Positions 54,431-63,080 of a stretch of 64,000 nucleotides of DNA are shown here, in pieces; the first letter of the stretch is position 1, and each line of letters starts with the position of its first letter. Where the stretch lies: positions 1,426,001 through 1,490,000 of the forward strand of contig NZ_AP028136.1 of assembly GCF_030297555.1 (NCBI RefSeq). The letters are read 5' to 3'. Made by a program: the position numbers and the translations under genes. Origin of the DNA: Polynucleobacter sp. HIN5 (GTDB taxonomy: Bacteria > Pseudomonadota > Gammaproteobacteria > Burkholderiales > Burkholderiaceae). The notes under the pieces were generated by a model. The model worked only from the letters and a program-made list of their open reading frames with translations, did not search any database and was not told the origin of the DNA.

Positions 54431-56167
54431 TTACTTCTTGGTTGCAGTAGAAGCTGGGTTGAGATTGGTTAAACGACCACTCTCAGTTCCGGCAGTTTCG
54501 TCAATCACGGCATTAATAACAGTAGGCTTACCAGAGGCGAGTGACTTGTTCAATGCATCAGTCAACTCCTCGGGAGTAGTAACGTTGTATCCAACGCCAC
54601 CAAACGCCTCCATCATCTTGTCGTAACGGGCATTCTTCACAAACACAGTTGGAGCAACATCGGCACCACCCGTGGGGTTCACATCGGTACCACGGTAAAC
54701 ACCGTTGTTATTAAATACCACGGTAATGATTGGCAAGTTATAACGGCAGATGGTTTCGAGCTCCATGCCACTAAAGCCAAACGCGCTATCGCCCTCGATC
54801 GCAATCACCGGCTGCTTGCTAACAACCGCTGCGCCGATGGCGTAGCCCATACCAATGCCCATGATGCCCCAAGTTCCGGAATCAAAACGCTTACGTGGCT
54901 TGTACATATTGACGATGCTGCGAGCATAGTCAAGGGTATTGGCGCCTTCGTTCACGATATTGACATCAGGATTAGCCTTCACCACCTCACGAATGGCACG
55001 CAATGCACTGTGAAAGTTCATTGGGGAAGGATTCTTGGAGAGCGTCTCCTCCATCTTGGCAATGTTCTTATCTTTTTTCTCATTGATCGCATTCATCCAC
55101 TCAGCACTGGGCTTGGGAACGCTGCCAATTTGCTTCAAGATCTCGGTCACACAGGAGCCAACATCACCAATGACAGGGGCTGCAATTGGAACGTTGCTAT
55201 CAATTTCAGTTGCTGCAATATCAATCTGAATAAATTTCTTCAAATGATTGCCCCAGGTTTTACCTTTACCGTGAGCCAATAACCAATTTAAGCGGGCGCC
55301 AACCAACATCACGGCATCGGCTTCTGCCAATACAAATGAACGCGCTGCGGATGCGCACTGTGGATGGGTATCGGGTAATAAACCTTTTGCCATCGACATT
55401 GGCAAATAAGGAATGCCTGATTTCTCAACCAAATCTTTGATCTCTTGATCAGCTTGTGCATAAGCAGCGCCTTTACCCAACAGAATCAAAGGCCGCTTGG
55501 CGTTTTTCAAAACATCGATCGCACGCTTGATGGCGTCTGGAGCAGGAATTTGCTTTGGTGCTGCGTCGATCACACGGAATAACGATTCTTTTCCTTTTTG
55601 AGCTGGAATACTTTGCCCTAGCAACTGTGCAGGTAGGTCAAGGTACACGCCGCCTGGACGCCCCGATACCGCAGCACGAATCGCACGCGCGACACCAATG
55701 GCAATGTCTTCTGCCTTATTAATCCGGTAGGAGGCTTTGGCATAGGGCTTAGCAGCATTTAACTGATCCATCTCTTCATAGTCACCCTGCTGCAAGTCCA
55801 CAATCTCACGCTCGCTTGATCCAGAAATCAAGATCATGGGAAAGCAGTTGGTGGTTGCATTTGCTAGAGCAGTCAAACCATTTAAGAATCCAGGCGCTGA
55901 TACGGTTAAGCAAATACCAGGTTTTTGGGTCATGTAACCGGCAATCGCTGCAGCATTCCCTGCATGCTGTTCGTGGCGAAATCCAATAAAGCGCATACCT
56001 TCAGCTTGAGCCAAGCGCGCTAAATCGGTAATTGGAATACCAACTAGTCCAAAAATGGTGTCGATATCGTTAGCCTTAAGGGCATCGATCACCAAATGGA
56101 AACCGTCGGTTAATGGGGTCTCTTCTGCAGCGACATTGGCAGAATGCTCTTTCGTAGCTGTCAACAT
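54431..56167 (-). CDS. oxc: Oxalyl-CoA decarboxylase
   Basis: ThDP enzyme converting oxalyl-CoA to formyl-CoA and CO2. 578 residues. [20 protein letters not shown], the ThDP-activating Glu in [48 protein letters not shown], and the ThDP motif [20 protein letters not shown] match the Oxalobacter enzyme (568 residues). ATG 56167 with GGAGAG upstream is preferred over ATG 56215. Predicted to be controlled by the Fnr-like box at 56270-56285. Confidence 0.96.
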   Translation of the reverse strand: MLTATKEHSANVAAEETPLTDGFHLVIDALKANDIDTIFGLVGIPITDLARLAQAEGMRFIGFRHEQHAGNAAAIAGYMTQKPGICLTVSAPGFLNGLTALANATTNCFPMILISGSSEREIVDLQQGDYEEMDQLNAAKPYAKASYRINKAEDIAIGVARAIRAAVSGRPGGVYLDLPAQLLGQSIPAQKGKESLFRVIDAAPKQIPAPDAIKRAIDVLKNAKRPLILLGKGAAYAQADQEIKDLVEKSGIPYLPMSMAKGLLPDTHPQCASAARSFVLAEADAVMLVGARLNWLLAHGKGKTWGNHLKKFIQIDIAATEIDSNVPIAAPVIGDVGSCVTEILKQIGSVPKPSAEWMNAINEKKDKNIAKMEETLSKNPSPMNFHSALRAIREVVKANPDVNIVNEGANTLDYARSIVNMYKPRKRFDSGTWGIMGIGMGYAIGAAVVSKQPVIAIEGDSAFGFSGMELETICRYNLPIITVVFNNNGVYRGTDVNPTGGADVAPTVFVKNARYDKMMEAFGGVGYNVTTPEELTDALNKSLASGKPTVINAVIDETAGTESGRLTNLNPASTATKK

Positions 56168-56242
56168 AACGTTGTCTCTCTCCGTGGGATTGATTGAATT
56201 CAACATCGCCTCCATAAAAGGGTTTCAGTTGAACTGAGACAA

Positions 56243-56285
56243 ATCTTAGGACTCATGGATAGGTTCAGCATTGACTTTCGTCAAT
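56243..56285 (-). promoter_or_regulatory. Fnr/Crp-type activator box and -10 element for oxc
   Basis: ATTGAC-TTTC-GTCAAT (56270-56285) is a perfect inverted repeat of the Crp/Fnr superfamily type (TTGAY-N4-RTCAA). On the minus strand a TAAGAT hexamer follows at 56248-56243. With a start at ~56236 the box centre (56277.5) falls at -41.5, the classical class II activator position. The regulator gene is 67 bp away on the other side. Confidence 0.75.
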
Positions 56286-56351
56286 TTCCCCTAAAATCCA
56301 ATAAAAACCTAGGGTTAGAGCCTACTCAATCCGTGAAATAACCCTTTTATT

Positions 56352-56969
56352 TTATATAAATAGCTCTTTGTGTTTGCTCTTTAGACGACTTAGAGTTTCG
56401 GGCGAAAGATTCAGATAGGCGGCCAATTCTTTCTTGGGCAAGACATCGAACAAGTTTTCATACTTCCGCAAAAATCGTTCGACCCGACCCGGGGCATCGA
56501 GCATATGCAAGGTGATCGTGTGGGCCATGATTTCACTCATGAGACGCATCACCTCAAACTCAAAACTCTCTTTCAACTTTGGATGATTCTCTAAAAACTC
56601 AGCCCATTTTTTAAGAGGCATGCGTGCCACCCTCGCCTTGGTAACTGAAGCAATGCTGTATGGGGCTGCGCGCTGCAGGCGCCAAGCGGCATAACTAGTT
56701 TCAATATCTTTCTCAATGGCAAATCGCAAGATCATTTCTTTTGCATCGGCACTAGAAACAATACGCTTTAAGATGCCATCAAGGACAAAGTACTGCTCCA
56801 TTTGATAGTTACCTTGGCGCAATAAGATCTCGGATTTCTTAAGATCCGAGATCTCTAAGGAGCTCTCTAATTCAGCCATGCTGCCCGGATCTAGATTGCG
56901 CAAAACAATATTTTGGCTAAGCTGTAAGCGAATTAGATTTTTCTCTGGGTGTCTGTCTAGTATGGTCAT
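56352..56969 (-). CDS. Crp/Fnr family transcriptional regulator
   Basis: 205 residues from ATG 56969 (MTILDRHPEKNLIRL). A cyclic-nucleotide-binding-like sensor domain (~20-140) is followed by a C-terminal Crp-type HTH (LPKKELAAYLNLSPETLSRL). No N-terminal Fnr cysteine cluster, so not an [4Fe-4S] oxygen sensor. Located just upstream of oxc in the same orientation, with a matching target box in between, it is the best candidate regulator of the oxalate module; the effector is unknown. An ATG at 56990 is a less likely start. Confidence 0.9.
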   Translation of the reverse strand: MTILDRHPEKNLIRLQLSQNIVLRNLDPGSMAELESSLEISDLKKSEILLRQGNYQMEQYFVLDGILKRIVSSADAKEMILRFAIEKDIETSYAAWRLQRAAPYSIASVTKARVARMPLKKWAEFLENHPKLKESFEFEVMRLMSEIMAHTITLHMLDAPGRVERFLRKYENLFDVLPKKELAAYLNLSPETLSRLKSKHKELFI

Positions 56970-57049
56970 TGAAATATTTACTCGAACCACTCATTGTAAG
57001 CCTTCCGATATCAGATATTCGGGTTATTCCTAGTCACAAATAGGGTAAT

Positions 57050-57245
57050 ATTAGGTTGTCGTGGTGCCCATATGTATGACATCTGGGTTAAACGGGAAAC
57101 ACTACCCAAACGTGTGCTGCCCCCGCAACGGTAAGTGAATGCGCTAGTTGTTTAGCGCTATGGTTTGATAAGCCACTGTGTATCAATGCATGGGAAGGCC
57201 AAATCTAAAGTTCACCAGCCCGGATACCGGCCAAGACAGGTGGAA
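57050..57245 (+). ncRNA. Cobalamin (B12) riboswitch
   Basis: Conserved core elements in order: GGTGCC (57063-57068), TTAAACGGGAA (57088-57098), CCCCGCAACGGTAAG (57121-57135), AGCCACTG (57171-57178), GGGAAGGCC (57192-57200), and the B12 box GCCCGGATACCGGCC (57218-57232). Downstream, GAACGGGGACC (57252-57262) can pair with GGTCCTTGTTC (57280-57290) as an expression platform; no U-tract follows, so translational control is more likely. It precedes the btuB-like gene. Confidence 0.95.
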
Positions 57246-57375
57246 TTTCGTGAACGGGGACCTTCGCGCGCCAATAAAGGGTCCTTGTTCGCCCTCATTG
57301 ACGCTCATCCCTATTCCGCATTCTGTATCGCCCGCTAACGGGGAGGTTGGCAGGCATTACAACTTGGGATTTGTC

Positions 57376-59352
57376 ATGCAGCCTTGCCGTAACCCTTGGA
57401 GGGTCAACAATCGTTGGCGCCTATCCATCCTTACCCTAGCATCAACCATCGTTTTTAGTAACCAAACTGTCTTCGCTCAAAGTGGCAATGTCTCAGTGAG
57501 CACAGCCAATAATGCAATGGATCCGGTGATTGTCACTGCAACTCGCACCCCCACGCGAGCCAACGATGTGCTAGCTGACTACGTCTACATCGGCCCAGAA
57601 GAAATCGCTGATGCCGGACAAACCAGTCTGGTGGAGCTATTACAGCGGCAAAGGGGGGTGGAGATTTCTACTATTGGTGGCCCCGGATCAGCAGCAAGCG
57701 TATTTTTGCGAGGATCAAACTCGAATCAAGCGCTCTTATTAGTTGATGGAGTTCGCAGTCAAGCCGCGGGAACAGGTGGATTTTCGTTACAAGCAATTCC
57801 TCTAGGCATCATTGATCGAATTGAAATCATTTTTGGACCGCAGAGTAGCCTGTACGGCTCTGACGCTATTGGTGGCGTAATACAAATATTCACTAAAAAG
57901 GGAACGGGGCCGTTTCAGGCGAATGCCTCAACAGGGTATGGCAGTTATGGCACGAGTATTACGGATGCCAGCCTTTATGGTTCCTTTGGAGATACCAGGA
58001 CAACAAGTTATGCCCTTAGTGGATCCCAAGAAATTTCTACTGGATTTACGTCCGTTGCAGCAAATAACGTTTGCAATCCCAATACTCAGTCACGAGCGAC
58101 ATTAAATGGAAATTTTTGTGGCAATGGTTTGAATATGAATCGAACCGGCTATACAAAGAGTGGGGGCGCCGGTCGTATTGCTCAGGAATGGGATCGTGGC
58201 CAAGAATTTGGATTTCAGTTTTTAGCGTCGCGACTCGACAATCAATACCCTGTCTCTAGTTTTTATGGAGGTGGGATTGGGAGCCAAATTAGTAATTTGG
58301 GGATCTTTTCTTTGTTTTCGAATAATCAAATCAACAAAGACTGGAAAAGCATGCTTCAAGTCTCCCAATCCAATGATTACTCACAGAATCTCTACAGTAC
58401 CGGAAATCCTGTTTATAAAACAAAACAGATGATTTATTCCTGGCAAAACGATATCAAAATTGGCAGCGATTTATTGCAACTCGTTGCTGAGCGAAAAACT
58501 TTAAACGGGTATTCGAATGATGGTGGAATTGTCAGTCAAAACCAAAATACTAATACGGTGGCAGGCTCTTATCAACTCAAGCGCGGATCTCACTTAGCAA
58601 ACCTAGCGCTTCGCAATGACAGCATTACTGGCTATGGACCACAAACAACCGGTAGCGCATCGTATGGTTACTTTTTCTCCAAACAAATTCGGGGCAATAT
58701 TAATTACGGCACCGGCTTTAAGGCGCCTTCATTTAATGATTTGTATTTTCCAGATTACGGTAATACAAATTTGCAAGCGGAAAAGAGTAAAAATACCGAG
58801 ATTGGTCTGCACTATGAATCCAGCAAATTAGATCTTCATTTAGTTGGCTTTAATAGCACTATCACCAACCTCATTCAGTACACCACTACCGCTCCCCCAT
58901 GCACGATTGCACAACTCAATGGTCCAAACTATGGTTGCGCTGGAAACGCTGGTGTTGCAAAAATCTCTGGTGTGTCGGTTGGCGGCATTGCAAAGTTATC
59001 AAGTCTTCGTTTAAAGGCATCTTATGATCAACAAAACCCAATTGATCAGACTACGGGATTTCTGCTAGCAAAACGTGCTCGTCAATTTGGAAACCTTGGT
59101 GCAGAGTACCGCTATCGGAAAGTGAATATGGGTGCCGAGGGAACTTTCCAAGGTGGTCGCTATAACTCCGGTAACTCGGGTTATATGGGCGGCTATGCCA
59201 TCTTCAACCTGTATGGCAATTACGAGTTTGCGAAGGACTGGTCGGTCTTTGGTCGTTGGAACAATATCTTCAATAAGGATTACCAGTTGTCCTATGGATT
59301 TAATACCCCTGGTTCGAACCTTTTCATCGGGGTTCGGTACGCTATGAAATAA
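57376..59352 (+). CDS. btuB: TonB-dependent outer-membrane receptor, BtuB-like
   Basis: 658 residues. Signal peptide (to about residue 35, FAQ), TonB box-like DPVIVTATRTPTR, plug domain (LVELLQRQRGVEISTIGG, SVFLRGSNSNQALLLVDGVR, YGSDAIGGVIQIFTKKG) and a 22-strand barrel ending NLFIGVRYAMK. The B12 riboswitch in the leader identifies the likely ligand as a corrinoid. ATG 57376 is used; the frame is open upstream but that part belongs to the riboswitch. Confidence 0.92.
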   Translation: MQPCRNPWRVNNRWRLSILTLASTIVFSNQTVFAQSGNVSVSTANNAMDPVIVTATRTPTRANDVLADYVYIGPEEIADAGQTSLVELLQRQRGVEISTIGGPGSAASVFLRGSNSNQALLLVDGVRSQAAGTGGFSLQAIPLGIIDRIEIIFGPQSSLYGSDAIGGVIQIFTKKGTGPFQANASTGYGSYGTSITDASLYGSFGDTRTTSYALSGSQEISTGFTSVAANNVCNPNTQSRATLNGNFCGNGLNMNRTGYTKSGGAGRIAQEWDRGQEFGFQFLASRLDNQYPVSSFYGGGIGSQISNLGIFSLFSNNQINKDWKSMLQVSQSNDYSQNLYSTGNPVYKTKQMIYSWQNDIKIGSDLLQLVAERKTLNGYSNDGGIVSQNQNTNTVAGSYQLKRGSHLANLALRNDSITGYGPQTTGSASYGYFFSKQIRGNINYGTGFKAPSFNDLYFPDYGNTNLQAEKSKNTEIGLHYESSKLDLHLVGFNSTITNLIQYTTTAPPCTIAQLNGPNYGCAGNAGVAKISGVSVGGIAKLSSLRLKASYDQQNPIDQTTGFLLAKRARQFGNLGAEYRYRKVNMGAEGTFQGGRYNSGNSGYMGGYAIFNLYGNYEFAKDWSVFGRWNNIFNKDYQLSYGFNTPGSNLFIGVRYAMK

Positions 59353-59404
59353 GGGATTTGTGCTAATTTAGGTCTAAAATAGGCTCATTATTCAAGGAGG
59401 AAAC

Positions 59405-59941
59405 ATGTTTAATCTTTCGACCAAACAGACCGTAGGGATTGCAGTCGTTTTTTCCTTGATTTTGTGGGCTACGCGAGGGCAGCATATGGCCTCCATGATG
59501 AGCCTGCCAGATGCCACTTGGGCTATTGCCTTCATGCTTGGTTTTTTATTAAGCCCCATTCTTTTTCTGATCGTTTTAGCTCAGGCTTTTGCGATCGACT
59601 ACTTGGCGATGGGTAATTACCTCTTTAATGCTGCCTACGCAGCTTTAATTCCTGCGTATTTAGCACTTTGGCTAGCTGGTCGGTGGTTACGGCAACACTA
59701 CGAACAACAAGGCTTCAAAATTGGTCAGTTTGTTGTAGCTCTAATTGGTGGTGTTGCCATTTGCGAGCTAATCTCGAGTGGGGCCTTTTATCTGCAAAAG
59801 AGCAATGCATCGCTTGCGGGATTTGCTGAACTGTTTGGAACCTATTTCCTTGGTAATTTATTCTTCACCCTCTGCTACGTTGCGATTGCCTCGCTGGCGT
59901 TCTATCTGGTGACTGGAACCTCTAAGAAGAAATTGGCCTAG
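59405..59941 (+). CDS. Polytopic membrane protein in the B12-regulated unit, unknown
   Basis: 178 residues, about six membrane helices; AAGGAGG precedes the ATG by 5 nt, 52 bp after btuB. Notable segments: MASMMSLPDATWAIAFMLGF, FAIDYLAMGNYLFNAAYAAL, PAYLALWLAGRWLRQHYEQQ. Position after btuB under a B12 riboswitch suggests a role in corrinoid transport, like the BtuM or ECF S-component idea, but I do not recognise a defined family. Two cysteines occur in late helices; their equivalence to the functional BtuM Cys is not evident. Confidence 0.75.
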   Translation: MFNLSTKQTVGIAVVFSLILWATRGQHMASMMSLPDATWAIAFMLGFLLSPILFLIVLAQAFAIDYLAMGNYLFNAAYAALIPAYLALWLAGRWLRQHYEQQGFKIGQFVVALIGGVAICELISSGAFYLQKSNASLAGFAELFGTYFLGNLFFTLCYVAIASLAFYLVTGTSKKKLA

Positions 59942-59960
59942 TTCTGATACGATCTTGTCT

Positions 59961-60200
59961 ATGTCACAAGATTCCATCGAGCAAACGCTCCGACGCCTTT
60001 CTGAGAAGTTAAAAATGGTGAATGCCTCCGTTGAGGCATTACGAAACGACCGCGTTGCCCTTGAGTCAAAAATTGAGGATGCCCAAAAGCGCATTGAGCA
60101 CATCCTAAAGCGCCTGCCAGAGCAAAGCGATTCTCGTCAAATGAACCTGCTGGGTGATAACGCAATCATTGATAAAGACCATGACCCAACAACGCATTGA
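59961..60200 (+). CDS. Small coiled-coil protein next to zapA
   Basis: 79 residues, almost entirely a predicted coiled coil (TLRRLSEKLKMVNASVEALR then NDRVALESKIEDAQKRIEHI). Such ZapB-like small proteins often precede zapA in proteobacteria. ATG 59961 (a TTG lies 6 bp upstream). It overlaps zapA by 20 bp, implying coupled translation and a likely cell-division link. Confidence 0.8.
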   Translation: MSQDSIEQTLRRLSEKLKMVNASVEALRNDRVALESKIEDAQKRIEHILKRLPEQSDSRQMNLLGDNAIIDKDHDPTTH

Positions 60201-60534
60201 AGTAAGTCTTGCTGGCCACAAAATCATGCTTGCTACGTCAAGCGATCATGAGCCATTGCTGCGTGAGGCTTGCTCCTTAGTGGATGAACAAATTAAGTTG
60301 GCACTCGCCAGTGGTAATAAGAGTATTGAACGGGCAGCCATGATGGCAGCTATTAAATTAGCGGGTGACCTGATTCAGGCTCAGCAATCTTTGGCACAAG
60401 CAGCCAATGCCCCCAAGGTTGATCCCGAACAACTGACTTTGATTGAACAGGAAGTCAATGCACTTGAACAGCAAGTCGATTCCCTGATCAAAACACTTTC
60501 CCTGCCTGGTGCGCCAAGGCCAATAGTTCCTTGA
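60181..60534 (+). CDS. zapA: Cell division protein ZapA
   Basis: FtsZ-ring stabiliser. 117 residues from ATG 60181 (MTQQRIEVSLAGHKIML). The N-terminal globular part includes LLREACSLVDEQIKLALASG, followed by the C-terminal coiled coil (QLTLIEQEVNALEQQVDSLI). The last codons appear to double as the 5' arm of the 6S RNA closing stem. Confidence 0.92.
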   Translation: MTQQRIEVSLAGHKIMLATSSDHEPLLREACSLVDEQIKLALASGNKSIERAAMMAAIKLAGDLIQAQQSLAQAANAPKVDPEQLTLIEQEVNALEQQVDSLIKTLSLPGAPRPIVP

Positions 60535-60710
60535 ACCGATGCGTAAGCATACGGAACGGGTATTGCAGTATGGGCGCGAGCGTCTGGTCGATTTACAGTG
60601 TGGGCTTGTCCGATACTCCCTGAGTCATTTGATGCACCCGAAGTATTGCTACCGTGCCACCTTGAACTTTAGGGTTCAGGATGACGGTCTAGCGACCAAG
60701 GCGGGGATCC
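60500..60710 (+). ncRNA. ssrS: 6S RNA
   Basis: Position directly after zapA is the standard ssrS locus. The 3' part, CACCTTGAAC..GGGTTCAGG (60657-60680), matches the E. coli 6S segment that forms the small hairpin of the central bubble. A closing stem can form between CCCTGCCTGGTGCGC (60500-60514) and GCGACCAAGGCGGGG (60692-60706), about 14 pairs with two bulges. An inner stem uses GCAGTAT with GTATTGC. 6S RNA binds sigma-70 RNA polymerase in stationary phase. The 5' end is uncertain; if the stem is right, it starts inside zapA. Confidence 0.7.
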
Positions 60711-60714
60711 TTTT

Positions 60715-61533
60715 ATGTTTCTGACTGATATCGCAATCCTGCTAGTTTGCGGAGCCTGTGCAGGGTTCCTAGCAGGCCTGCTAGGAATCGGCGGGGGGAT
60801 GATTTTGGTTCCCTTCATGATCATTGTCTTTAATCACCAGGGCTTTAGCCAAGACATCATTGTTCATATGGCCATTGCGACTGGGATGACCACCATTTTG
60901 TTTACCTCACTCTCAGCCATTCGGGCGCATCATCGCCATGGTTCAATTGACTGGAAGTTGGTCGCAGGGTTCACCCCAGGAATTATTGTTGGGAGTTTTT
61001 TGGGGGGTAGTGAACTGTTTGAAGCATTCAATACTGGCTGGCTTTCCCTCTTCTTTGCAGTCTTTATTGTGTACACCTCGATTCAGATGTTCATTAACAA
61101 AAAGCCCAAGCCCGAACGCGAACTGCCTGGTAAGGTTGGCCTGTTTTCCTATGGCGCCTTCTCTGGAGGACTATCGAGCTTACTGGGTGCTGGTGGCGCC
61201 TTTGTCACCGTACCGTTCATGATTTGGTGCAACGTGAGCCCTCATGTTGCAATGGCAACCTCCTCGGGGCTGGGATTTCCGATTGCACTTGCCTCAACCC
61301 TGGGGTATGTCTTTGGTAGCTTTGATCGACCTGACTTACCAGTAGGCTCCTTTGGTTTTATCTATCTACCAGCCGTGGCCTGCATCGTAGCAACCAGTAT
61401 TTTTACCGCCCCACTAGGTGCAAAATTAGCTCGCAAACTCAATGTCGTTCAGCTCAAGCGAGTCTTTGGGGTAATGCTGATGTTCTTGGCGCTCTTTATG
61501 TTCAATGAGGCCCATAAAGCGCTTAGCGCTTAA
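60715..61533 (+). CDS. TauE/SafE family permease
   Basis: 272 residues, about eight helices in two halves, each with the family glycine motif: FLAGLLGIGGGMILVPFM near residue 18 and GLSSLLGAGGAFVTVPFM near 152. Members export sulfite, sulfoacetate or other small organosulfur or carboxylate anions. Substrate unknown. It begins 4-9 bp after the 6S RNA and its stop overlaps matB's stop by 4 bp. Confidence 0.9.
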   Translation: MFLTDIAILLVCGACAGFLAGLLGIGGGMILVPFMIIVFNHQGFSQDIIVHMAIATGMTTILFTSLSAIRAHHRHGSIDWKLVAGFTPGIIVGSFLGGSELFEAFNTGWLSLFFAVFIVYTSIQMFINKKPKPERELPGKVGLFSYGAFSGGLSSLLGAGGAFVTVPFMIWCNVSPHVAMATSSGLGFPIALASTLGYVFGSFDRPDLPVGSFGFIYLPAVACIVATSIFTAPLGAKLARKLNVVQLKRVFGVMLMFLALFMFNEAHKALSA

Positions 61534-63053
61534 TGACTGTACTGCTGGCGCAACACGTTCTTCTGTACCTTACCCATTGCATTCCGAGGCAAGTCCTCAA
61601 CAATTTCAATTCGCTTGGGAACTTTGAAGTTTGCAATCTTTGATTTGAGTGCATCGATCATCGATTGATTGTTAAGTTTGGCTCCGGGCTTTGGAACCAC
61701 AACTGCCATGACTGCCTCACCAAAGTCTTTGTGCGGAATCCCAATCACTGCACTTTCTTCAACCCCATCCATGTCATCAATAAAACTCTCGATCTCTTTT
61801 GGATACACGTTGTAGCCGCCAGAGATAATCAAATCCTTATTACGACCTACGATGCAAAGATAGTGGTTAGGCACCTTGCCAGCACTGGTTTCACCACCCC
61901 AGCGGCCTACATCACCGGTTTTAAACCAACCGTCTTTAGTGAACTCCTCAGCGGTCTTCTCGGGCATGCGCCAGTAGCCCTTAAATATATTTGGGCCGCG
62001 CACTTCAATGGCGCCGATCTCATTGACACCACAAAGCGAACCAGATTCATTCACGACCCGGACCTCAACGCCTGGTAAGGGCACCCCAACGGATCCCCCG
62101 ACTCTGGCACCTTTGTACGGATTGGAGACCAACATGACAGTCTCACTCATGCCATAGCGCTCAAGAATGGTATGTCCTGATACCTTCTGGAAATTATTAA
62201 AGGTCTCGGTTAACAAAGGTGCGGAGCCTGAAACAAAGAGACGCATGTTTTTACAAACGCTCTGGTTAAAGTTAGGGTCGAGCAATAAGCGCACATAGAA
62301 TGTCGGCACGCCCATCATGACCGTTGAGCGCGGCAGGTGCTTGATGAGTTGCGCAGTATCTAAACGAGGCAGCCAAATCATTTTGCTGCCATTTAATAAT
62401 GCACCATGGGCAGCAACAAATAAACCGTGCACATGGAAAATGGGCAGGGCATGTAAAAGGATGTCACCTTTTTTCCAGCCCCAGAACTCTTTTAACACTT
62501 GGGCATTGCTACCAAGATTACCGTGCGTGAGCATGGCGCCCTTGCTACGCCCTGTTGTGCCCGAGGTGTACAAAATAGCGGCTAGATCGTCTTCGGTCTT
62601 TGTAACGGTCTTAAATTGATCGGAATATTGAGCGGCGCGATCCAAAAGAGAACCGGTCCGATTCTCATCGAGAGTAAATACATTTTGGGTACCACTCTTG
62701 AATGCAATTTTCGAGATCCAGGAGAAGTTCTTGGAACTACAAACAACAACTGCTGGTTCTGCATTCTCAAGAAAATATTGAATCTCAGATTCTTGATACG
62801 CCGTGTTCAGGGGCAAATAAACATACCCAGCACGCAAGGTAGCAAGGTATAGAAAAAGTGCTTCTGGGGATTTTTCAACTTGGACAGCAACCCGTGAGCC
62901 TTGAGGTAGGTTCAAGCTCTTGAGAAGATTTGCCATCATAGCCGTGGCGCGATCAAGATCGCGCCACGAGTAGTACAGTCCTTCATGGGTTTCTAGTGCA
63001 CAGTCTTCGCGATTTTTAGGAAAGCCAGACTCTAATAATGCGTATAAGTTCAC
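61530..63053 (-). CDS. matB: Malonyl-CoA synthetase
   Basis: Acyl-adenylate-forming enzyme, 507 residues. It follows rhizobial MatB block by block: VAVQVEKSPEALFLYLATLR, YLPLNTAY, the P-loop ILYTSGTTGRSKGAMLTHGN, HALPIFHVHGLF, FVSGSAPLL, ERYGMSET, FKGYWRMPEKTAEEF, ISGGYNVYPKEIE, and a terminal NAMGKVQKN with the catalytic Lys. Converts malonate, CoA and ATP to malonyl-CoA. It follows a TTT binding-protein gene by 27 bp, suggesting dedicated malonate uptake. Confidence 0.93.
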   Translation of the reverse strand: MNLYALLESGFPKNREDCALETHEGLYYSWRDLDRATAMMANLLKSLNLPQGSRVAVQVEKSPEALFLYLATLRAGYVYLPLNTAYQESEIQYFLENAEPAVVVCSSKNFSWISKIAFKSGTQNVFTLDENRTGSLLDRAAQYSDQFKTVTKTEDDLAAILYTSGTTGRSKGAMLTHGNLGSNAQVLKEFWGWKKGDILLHALPIFHVHGLFVAAHGALLNGSKMIWLPRLDTAQLIKHLPRSTVMMGVPTFYVRLLLDPNFNQSVCKNMRLFVSGSAPLLTETFNNFQKVSGHTILERYGMSETVMLVSNPYKGARVGGSVGVPLPGVEVRVVNESGSLCGVNEIGAIEVRGPNIFKGYWRMPEKTAEEFTKDGWFKTGDVGRWGGETSAGKVPNHYLCIVGRNKDLIISGGYNVYPKEIESFIDDMDGVEESAVIGIPHKDFGEAVMAVVVPKPGAKLNNQSMIDALKSKIANFKVPKRIEIVEDLPRNAMGKVQKNVLRQQYSH

Positions 63054-63080
63054 TCAAAACCCTTAACTACAAGTACAAAA

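Noticed and set aside
57005-57022. Imperfect inverted repeat upstream of the Crp/Fnr gene as an autoregulatory site
   Set aside because: It needs a bulge and does not match the Fnr-like box seen at oxc.
60539-60724. A 61-codon open frame between zapA and the TauE/SafE gene
   Set aside because: It lies within the 6S RNA, has no SD, has an odd composition and no recognisable family.
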